Of a stretch of 64,000 nucleotides of DNA, positions 56,254 through 64,000 are shown piece by piece (the stretch's first letter is position 1; each line of letters begins with the position of its first letter). Made by a program: the position numbers and the translations under genes. The stretch comes from Phymatolithon calcareum (lineage: Eukaryota > Rhodophyta > Florideophyceae > Hapalidiales), in the NCBI GenBank assembly GCA_977006965.1, contig OZ345355.1:992001-1056000 (forward strand). The letters are read 5' to 3'. The notes beneath the pieces were generated by a model. That model made no database searches, was not told the origin of the DNA, and saw only the letters and a list, made by a program, of their open reading frames with translations.

Positions 56254-56620
56254 TCAGACTATTGCTAGAACTGACAGAAAAACGGAAGAAGAAGAAAGGT
56301 AGATTTTTTATTTAAAAGTTAGGGATACCGCTAAAACACCTAATCAGACGTGCTTCCATTTCCACTTCGCCGCTCGCTTCGCAAGGAGCTGAAGTCTAGT
56401 CACTGACACCTGTAAGTAGACGGCTTATCTCCTCTTCTGAATAAGGGAACCAAGGTAGTAATCCTGCATTCTCTATCCACACTCAAGACCGGTACTGCAT
56501 CACATCTCTTTAACAGAACGGTAGAGGCAATTTTCAATGAGAAACTGCGCGAAGTTCTCAATTTCGTGAACATTGAGGTGCTGTTTGGACACATCTCGAG
56601 ACACAAACTTAAATTAGCGT
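56254..56620 (+). pseudogene. LINE continuation beyond the gypsy element, with a reversed LINE insert
   Basis: GTCAGACTATTGCTAGAAC continues the LINE frame of 45452-45585. From about 56278 to 56510 a minus-strand LINE piece is inserted: its tail (AAGAAGAAGAAAGGTAGA) faces left, and it encodes ITTLVPLFRRGDKPSTYR, an RT motif-1-like segment. AACGG borders this insert on both sides, a possible duplication. At 56515-56610 the plus-strand LINE resumes (AATGAGAAACTGCGCGAAG, TTCTCAATTTCGTGAAC), matching 17395-17480. Confidence 0.6.
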
Positions 56621-58424
56621 TTTCTGCAGTAAGAGAAAGAAAGTTTCAAGTGTGTTGCACAGAGATGGCGTGGAGGTATTCGCGGTATGTCTATAATCAT
56701 CATCCATGAGCATTCGATTCATCAACCAATCAGGTGCAGACTGGCTATTCTACGATTCGCTACAGTAGGTAGTGACAATGTGGCCGTGGCCGTTATCTAT
56801 TAATTGATCACTGCCTTGAATGGATGTCGGTCCCAATTGCATCGCCATAATATATAACATCACCGTTGGGTGCTACGTCTTATGCCTCATTCTACATTGT
56901 AGGACCTAGGCCGTCTCCTTATGCGTCACTCGTTAGAGTTTTAGTCTTCTTTCGAAGCATGGCTTACCTGATCTGTAGGTCCTTTTTTGTTGCTTGTTTG
57001 CCTTCTTGTGTCTCCGTCTCTCTCTAACGCTAGTTTCCAGCGCAATATATACATATCCCTGTGCTTGCGATCGCAACCTACTTGTTGCGTGTATTAATCT
57101 GCAGGTATAGGGTAGTGAGTAAGTACTTCAAGAAAATATTATGCCCTACCAAGCGAACGCGTAATCATGATCGCAGAAAGAATAATATTTCTAGTATTCG
57201 GCACTTGGGCAAATTCCAATTAATTCCACACGTAGTATTTTGGTAGAATCTGCAGTCTAGCCGAAGAAAACAGGTGGAGAACTTCGATGTGCAAGTCTAG
57301 TGCCGTCGCCCTCAACAGCGACGGCCCGATAAGACCGCTGGCTCGGTCCACTCACCCACTTCCCGTCCGCAACCCAGTGGCGAAGCGCGCGGGTGTCTGC
57401 GCCATACCCCTCACCTGCGACGGGTCGCTGATCTTTCCCGGAACTGTGCATCTTCCGTTTCACTGTACATATCTTCTCCGCTCATCGACTGTGCGCCTCT
57501 AGGCTGAGCGCGCGAGTGCCAACAGCGAGCTCGTGCTCGCTGAGGCCGTCCGACTGACGAACACGCGACGACCAAGCCCGTGGAAGCTGCGGGGTTGCAT
57601 GAACTAGCTCCAAATTTGTTTCAAGACTCCACCAAAGGGATTTGGGCATAGGAGCTCTTGGGTAAAGCACAGATTTTGATTTTGTGGCTAGTTGAACAGG
57701 GAAGCAACATGAAGGCCCCAATTAACGTTGCACCATAGAAGCGATCGGGGTCACGTTTCAGATTCGCTATTGCTTGCATTGATAGGTGCGCTTCCAAATA
57801 CCCAAAATTGAGCTGAGGAAGGATTGGATTTCTGCATACTGTTGAAATATCATATGTCATCGTCTCTCAGCCCCCAGTCCACACCCGACACGTGGCCTAA
57901 CATTTTTGAATTCCAACGCATACATGCTCTTTAAATGCTTTATGGCCCGATTGAGAGTTTGATTTGCCTTTTCCAGCACCAGTTCTCCAACTCTAGAAGT
58001 CATTCAAACCATTGGTAAAGTTGAGAACACAAGTTCGCATAGACGATATACATTAGGTTTGACGATCGTCTTCATCACTACAACACAATCACGATACCTT
58101 TTGCGAGTTGACCTTTACGTGGTCGGCCTGTTCTGGTACTTTCAAGGGCTTGAATTTCCTAATCAAATGTAGTGCACAACAGCCGTACGCGACATATATG
58201 GTGGTCGGTTTCGTTCTGCATATTTTCCAAAGACGATGAATTGTCTTCTGGTACTGTCGTTATCCACAGAGGATTCCACAAGTGAGCTATAAAATCTGAG
58301 CACGAGCACATCACATCAATAGAGTATTGACATATGGAGCTGACTTTAGAGCGCAGAGTGCTAATAGTGCGACATGAGAGCATAAATGCAGTGTGTGCTA
58401 TCAACGAAAGAGCTTATAGCTCGG
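56621..58424. other. Interval without a supported gene
   Basis: A GC-rich patch at 57257-57560 has short open frames on both strands but no motif. No RNA gene or repeat is recognised. The right part may contain the eroded 3' end of the tnp2-like gene that lies just upstream on the minus strand. Confidence 0.35.
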
Positions 58425-59246
58425 TCATTGACGTTGAGAACAAGGCCTTTTTGTCGACATCAAAAGTTTTTTCTGAAACGGGAGATTGAACTTAGAAAGT
58501 AATCCAATCATGAATTGCTCTGCAGCCATGCCGTGATGTTTAGATAGAAGTAGGCGAAAGGCTGTATTAACGCAATCCCTGAAATGACCCGTCATTACAT
58601 GGTCTGGACCGACAAGGAAAGCTCTGTACGGATCCAATTCGAAGCAAGAAAACGGAAAAATATCTCTCGTAGTAGTTATCTATCCTCGAGTAGCGAATAA
58701 GGCGGAGCGGAGATTCTGGAGAGCGAGCTTGTCCATTGACTTTGTAGGAAACATCCTAAGGGGTCGGCACATTTCTTTTTTTGCGCCACTGTCACGAACG
58801 CCGCAATGTTGATGAAACTCCCTGCGTGTCGTTGTCGAAGACGCACTAAATCCTTTTCGCGTATATCGACTACCGAACATTGTTTCGGACATTCGAACAA
58901 AGTGACAAAAGTGGCATCAGGCGCTCGCTGTATGGCCCAGAACATCCGGACATCGGTTAACGGCCGGGTTGTTGCCAATAAACGCAACGAGTTCCAGGAA
59001 AATACGGACGCGGTTGCCGTACCGTTCAACGTCTACAAACCCCTCTACCATGCCGTGCACTGTGTAATCTTGCATTCGTTGAAATATCTCATCACTTTTT
59101 ACGCCAGGTGGCCGCAGACACATTATCTTCACTGCCGACGCTGACGATCTAGCGGGAATAGGAATATTTCGGCAGACGAGATATGCTCCTTCTCCGCTGG
59201 CTGTTTTACCAACGGAGATCTTAAACCCTTCCCAAAATATTAGCAA
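58425..59246 (-). pseudogene. tnp2-like transposase, C-terminal half
   Basis: Minus-strand frames in order: RLLIFWEGFKISVGKTASG, then PARSSASAVKIMCLRPPGVK, VHGMVEGFVDVERYGNRVRI, LVAFIGNNPAVNRCPDVLGH and, after a stop, CHFCHFVR. This resembles the part of tnp2-type (CACTA-related) transposases where a G-D/N-x-P-A motif is followed by a C-x2-C knuckle. Next come a basic stretch and DPYRAFLVGPDHVMTGHFRD at 58.6 kb. At least three frameshifts or stops are present. The N-terminal half continues at 61.03-62.6 kb beyond the inserted TIR element. The family assignment is by motif order and is tentative. Confidence 0.45.
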
Positions 59247-59248
59247 CC

Positions 59249-61029
59249 TATATGAGGAGTTTAAACTCAAACCGTTCGCTAATGAAAAATAATCAAACAC
59301 ATTTTATTGACGCCCTTTCTTTTTTTGAACGTGCTGAATTCACTGGTGTAAGATTCAGCTCGCAATTCAGACTGTATCCTTACTTTATTTTTAATTATAA
59401 TTGCCGCAAGGCCAGTCTTTGGCATGCTAAAATTCCGAGATACAACCAGGAAATATTTTGCAAGTTATGGTAAACATGTAGGCGACACCACCTAATAGTG
59501 CGTAGCGATTGAACCGCTCTTCACATCAGGCGCAAGAGGCAGACATTTCGGGTGAAGCATTCTCGGCATCTACTCTTAAGGTGGAAACATTTCACTTAGA
59601 ATATAGTTGGCTGCCGATGTAGTTATGAAATCGGGAACATACTGTGCACATGTGGGAACTTAGTGGGAGACGCTTGACATATGGTCTGCAGCTTTTCAAA
59701 ATGTTGAAGAATGTCGGCTTAGACACCTTGAAATCTTCTAGAAGAGTATCTTCATACTTTTGATAAACTAGGGAATCAGATAGATTGTGTGGAAGTTGAA
59801 TAAGTTGACGATAAAAGCTGTCTGTTCTTGAGCGACCTTGGTCAGGAAACCCGTATGTTTCAGATAGCGTGTCAATAAATGACACCAGATGTTTTGAAGT
59901 CTCTTTTGGAACTCTGTTTCATTCAGTCGAACCTCCCCGCATTTCATCAAAGGAAACCTCTGTCTCTGTGCAAAAAGCTTTACTCACTTACACAAGGCGT
60001 TGCAGAGGTGACTTGCTTATACAGAGAGCGACACAAAACATTTACGACACACTGGGCGGCTGAAAAGCATGTACTTATTACGGGAACACACTGAGTTTGT
60101 TAAACTGGTTCGACCACCAATAAAGTTGACGGCGGAGATAATACCACAAAAAGACTGTTCTTGCTCTCGAGGCAAGGAAAGGAGAGACAGAAAAATTTTC
60201 GAAGTCTTTCAAGCTGTAGTGTTGAAGCACATTTTCTGGAACAACAGGGCTCGCTGTTTGCATCGAAGAATGATTCCAGAAATCGTATTTTCTTGTCAAC
60301 GTATGACGGTTCATTTGCCGTTGGGAACTTGAGTGTACTGTCCGCATAGCTGTCAAGCACTGCAATGGAATTCTGGAGCTCGATGGAGAGGTCAACAGGA
60401 TCCACGATTTGATCAGCTCTGTCTTCCAAAATGTAGCTGTCCTAGTAGGGTGCATTTCGGATCTGAGTCTGAGTCGGACATATCTTGTACACTGCACTAA
60501 TAACGCGCAAGGGCGACAGCTGGAAAGGCGGTGATATTAGCACTGAAGGATGACTAGGGCTTTACCCAGAGGAGAGTGGTAGTACTAATAGGGGGTTAGC
60601 AATCATAAATGTGGCTGGATAGTGCAGACTAGGGCTTTCTACTGACCATCCAGCCCAGTAGTGAGGATCTGGCAGGTGATCCAATCAACGCTTGGTCTTG
60701 CGGTTGATGTGGTTGGTGAAAATTCAGTTTCCATGATTGGGAGCGATACTCGGGAGCATTCTCGACGAGGCGAAGAAGCAGTCCTTGCTGTGACTTCTCG
60801 TCGTACTGCACATGGAATATATAATGCACTGTATTGTCTTAAAGTATGAGAGCTCTCAATCTATTCGTAAATTTAAAAAAATTGCCCAGATGATTCTCTG
60901 ATGTATTCTGCTCCTATTTGTACCGAATTATTATTTTCATAATTTTATATCATAACAACACAAATTAAAAGAGAACATACTTTCATGATTAAGCATTAGG
61001 GAACGGTTTGAATTTAAACTCCCCATATA
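59249..61029 (-). mobile_element. TIR element inserted in the tnp2-like gene
   Basis: TATATGAGGAGTTTAAACTC, then AAACCGTTCGCTAATG, at 59249-59284 is matched by the complement of TATATGGGGAGTTTAAATTC, then AAACCGTTCCCTAATG, at 60994-61029 (three differences in 36). Coding on the left flank (RLLIFWEGFK) continues that on the right flank (CKFDPGSIHGTLKLGEYYF), so the element is an insertion. TA flanking the TATG/CATA ends is a possible TA duplication. It carries the frames at 59592-60497. Confidence 0.65.
59592..60497 (-). pseudogene. Transposase-like gene of an uncharacterised Cys-rich family
   Basis: The upstream frame (60100-60429) encodes NEPSYVDKKIRFLESFFDAN followed by CCSRKCASTLQLERLRKF. 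The downstream frame (59592-59885) encodes VSFIDTLSETYGFPDQGRSR, LPHNLSDSLVYQKYEDTLL and FKVSKPTFFNILKSCRPYVK, then MCTVCSRFHNYI. Together they resemble a widespread uncharacterised transposon protein: a CC...C segment, a helix with F-I-x-x-Y-A-like residues and G-L-P, then S-T-F...W/K...P-x-I/V and a C-x2-C knuckle, upstream of an RNase H-like domain. That catalytic part is not present here. Frames are disrupted between 60.10 and 59.89 kb. Identification is from memory of the motif order and is uncertain. Confidence 0.4.
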
Positions 61030-63400
61030 TAAAGTAATATTCGCCCAACTTGAGAGTACCATGAATACTCCCAGGATCAAATTTGCATTGACTCCGGCTC
61101 CCCAAGTGCCTTGAAATGAGTTTGACACTGTCGAAATCTCTGCAAAGATTGGATTAAGATTAACCAAGAGGAGTAAACACGAACAGAGGACTTCTGGGAT
61201 CGCTAGTACATTGGACCGTTTCTGCTCCCCGGATACAGAAAACGTGCCGCTCACGCTCTTCCTGCTGCTTCCAGAACCTACAGATGATAAGGATCCGTGA
61301 TGTGCAATCTGTTAAAAGAGAGGTAGGTCGAATGAGAGACACCAATTCCCCCGGATTTAGAAACGGTTTGGGCCATCTAACCCAAGATTGTTCCATTAGT
61401 CCTGCTTGGCTTTCTTTCAAAGCTCTAAAGCCTTCCGCACCTGTTGAAAATCATCTTCTTACGTCGTACGGAGCTTGGAGATTCGGAAGGATCTACTTCT
61501 TCGGCATCCATTCCATCTTGTTCCACAGGTAATTCCGGGATGTAGACGTTGACTGCATCAGAGTGAGCAGAGTACAACGAGTGCTGCAGTTTTAGATTTA
61601 TGTTTTCGTCGCGCTGGGAGATACTTGATGGAAGTGTGCTGAAAACATTTCGTCATCACGGCAGCTTTCAGGGTGTGCGGTCCAGATGTGGACAATCTCA
61701 CCCTTATCGTGTTCAATTTGTGCTCTAAACCACCCGGTATGAATCGTTTTGCTATATCTCCGAGAAATGCACGCGATCCCATTACATCAATTGACACAAT
61801 ATCCCCAGCCTCTGGGAACGAATGGAGTGAGGAATCATTATCATTGACATTTTCTGTCAAACGTTCTCTTTAACATGGCCGTGCAAACGATGGGCCATGT
61901 GTCGATACAGTCAGTTGAAAAATTCGTGCCGCCAAGGCTTGTACACCGCGAAATGTTGTAAATGGGCTTACGGGCTACATCTTCTCTCGCATATTCGACA
62001 GGCAGAACAGTATATACTGGTTCCACGGTGTGCCTGTGTTCGGGTATAGCCGAGCTTGGGCACCGGCCTTTCGCGTGTCCACTTCTTCCATGAACTGCTT
62101 TCGGCGAACGCTCAAACATTTGTACAGAATGCGCTTATGAGTCATGAAAAAGGAACTGTAGTGCGGCAAAATATCAATTCGATTTTGAGGTAGGCCGTGA
62201 GCTAACATGTTTCTCGACAATTGCTCAGACATCCTGCAACACGTGTCGGAAAATATCCCCATAGCATGACACTGGCCTTTCGGCATCTTCAAACTACCAT
62301 TTGTCACCAAAAAGTCTCACAGCACGCGCCAACTGGTTTAATGTGGGTGTACGCACTCGCATCGACCTCATCAGGTGCCTGAGATATTGCCACAGTTATT
62401 AAATAGTCTGCAGGAGCGAAACTGTCTGTGCAAAGCGCCATGCCTAATCTGGCACCGGAGCATGCTCGGCTTTCAGCAGTTGATGAGGCATTCCCGGTTA
62501 GAATGTGCTGTAGCGCTTCATCCAACTTCTCTGAATCATCCTGCCCATCAAATTCAGACGGCTTGTCTTCAAAGTGCTCCACGCCCCGCTCGTCGCTGTC
62601 CCTAGGAATTAAGTCGATTGCAAGCTGATTTCAAATTCTCATATCTTCCTGAAATAAATCAGCTGCAGACTCTTCAAAGGAAGAAAAATCTCAAATGGGT
62701 GCATCCAGTCGGTAAGGTGACGGAATAATGCGAGAAGCAGATACCTCAGCGCTTTTTGTGATAAGCAGGCCATTGCGTAGTGGCGGTGACGTCACGTTCT
62801 CCGAACTGGATATGTGTGGAGAGCAAGGCCGAGTATTGGGTTCAGAGCTCGGATTATTCGAAAGGACGCTTTCCGTGCCTTGCAGTACACGAGATTTCGT
62901 GAACCGAAGCCTGCTTTTTCTCTTGATTTTTCGCGGAACAGCAGCTGAAAACATGTCAATACTTGAACCGCTTTATGAGAGCTTCCGGAGAGCAGATCGC
63001 TTGGTTTTCTGAGGAAAGAGGGTGAGGAGATGCTTTGGCAGCATCAATTAAACGTCTTCCGTGACACTAAACATGACACCAATTCTACCGTTTATGTATG
63101 ATTCCCTCTTACCTATCTACCGTTTGAGTGCCAGATTCGTCATTTACGTGTTTAAGAATGTCCAGAATCAACGCGTATCCCCTGGACATGCGGCGCAAGC
63201 ATTGACTGTTGGACTCATTATATAGGTGGGCTGTCTTACGATACATGGCTATTCTTCTTATGGGCTCGTGATTTCCGTAGTCTATTTCCTCAGGGAGAGG
63301 AAAGAGCCCTCGTCGTCGGCATCCTGACCGGCGGCATGATAAAAGACGTTTCCGGGTCGGAGCTGGAGCCGGAACTGGTACTCGAATCACTCACCGATTC
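61030..63400 (-). pseudogene. tnp2-like transposase, N-terminal half, heavily decayed
   Basis: Minus-strand fragments with gene-like composition follow one another: 63109-63390 (basic, with LLSCRRSGCRRRGL), 62691-62954, 62304-62582 (HILTGNASSTAES), 61975-62310 (RIDILPHYSSFFMTHKRILY, then VRRKQFMEEVD), 61558-61860 (SIDVMGSRAFLGDIAKRFIP) and, near 61.05 kb, HLGSRSQCKFDPGSIHGTLK. The last segment leads into RLLIFWEGFK beyond the TIR insertion. Which fragments form one protein cannot be settled by eye, and 61.5-62.3 kb could also derive from a second copy. No catalytic residues are assigned. Confidence 0.35.
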
Positions 63401-63664
63401 TGACGTGAACTCTTCGTCATCGGTGCAATCGATACTACGTGATTCATAGACGAAATTGAGCTTGGCTCAAGCATTTCCGTGCTCACTTTTGACAATGTTT
63501 CGTCCGAGATCCATCTTCGTCCTTATCTTCTTGAGTGTCGGTAAGGCGACAATTTTATTGTATGTCGTCTTCGTGGAAACGAGGAATGTGATTGTTACGC
63601 GAATGATGTCATAAACAACGGTGACGTTTTCAGCAATATCGAGAATCCCTTCTGTTTCTCCAGA

Positions 63665-63991
63665 CTATCCCTCTATCTTTCGTTTGGTATGGGTGGGGAT
63701 AATTTGTAGCTTGTCGGCAAGCTCTCGTGAGATCACGTTAGGGAGAGCGCGAGTATCGAGGAGGGCGTATATATTTCGATTGCTGACTTGAACTTCTGCA
63801 AACTGGTGGCGTTTGAAGGTCTGCACAGGAGCGGCCAGGTCAGAGGTATCGATAATGCGAACATTAGCGCTTCTTGTCCTTCCCAGGACGCGCGAGAAGT
63901 TTTGAAGGTCTCTTCTGGCCTTTTTTGCTTCTCCCCGAAGCAAATGGCCAAAGTAAATTCCTCTTTGACACTGCGCAAGGTTTTTGATCAA
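63665..63991 (-). pseudogene. Retropepsin segment of an LTR element cut by the window edge
   Basis: The minus-strand frame encodes KRHQFAEVQVSNRNIYALLD followed by TRALPNVISRELADKL. This is the retropepsin active-site region with D-T-R in place of D-T-G and the usual A-L/S-P-N-V-I-S continuation. The Gly to Arg change at the active site suggests an inactive copy. The frame is open leftwards to 63665, and upstream gag should lie beyond 64000. It differs from the protease at 53.5 kb. Confidence 0.6.
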
Positions 63992-64000
63992 GTACTACTT

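Noticed and set aside
57257-57560. GC-rich patch as a host gene exon
   Set aside because: Short frames on both strands, no splice-supported link and no domain.

Overview
The window is eukaryotic nuclear DNA. Two genes contain introns of 65 and 78 bases with GT...AG borders that restore the reading frame, there are no operons, and nearly all recognisable coding sequence belongs to eukaryotic transposons. Short or absent introns, one intronless secreted trypsin-like protease, one intronless F-box/leucine-rich protein and heavy nesting of transposons would suit a florideophyte red alga. An oomycete or another protist with a compact gene structure is not excluded. This placement is inference.

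Only two genes look like ordinary host genes: the S1 protease (about 18.57-19.52 kb, minus) and the F-box protein (38.39-39.80 kb, minus). The rest is an accessory landscape. From 0 to 6 kb there are a pogo-type relic, a foldback-like element (1869-3010), a Mutator-like MITE (3053-3987), palindromes and a hAT-like relic. A TIR element at 5941-10183 carries two intron-containing genes: a DDE_4 (PIF/Harbinger-type) transposase and a companion protein. From 10.9 to 18.0 kb there is a nest: a pogo/Tigger element (10950-13562) sits in the TIR of a miniature element, and beside it one copy of an unclassified TA-target family lies inside another copy that also holds a LINE fragment. A decayed Helitron follows (about 22.2-28.7 kb), then an RLE-type LINE (29.0-31.45 kb), gag/protease remains of an LTR element (32.4-35.2 kb) and a second Mutator-like MITE (35709-36328).

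From 45.6 to 56.25 kb a Ty3/gypsy element with a chromodomain-like tail lies inside a LINE copy. It has 350-bp LTRs, and GTCA flanks both sides. A 5.25-kb P-element-like transposon (48224-53473), with 22-bp TIRs and an 8-bp target duplication, has in turn inserted into its protease region. The last 8 kb hold a decayed tnp2-like transposase gene interrupted by another TIR element (59249-61029), and the edge of a further retropepsin gene.

The strongest unexpected result is that the 5941-10183 element and the P-like element share TIRs and about 200 bp of left-end sequence, although their transposases belong to different superfamilies. Other structures not explained by standard annotation are the mirror-spaced foldback arrays, the small peptide gene conserved in both Mutator-like MITEs, the TA-target family with a palindrome inside its TIR, and a cluster of GCGAAAGTTTCGC-type palindromes.
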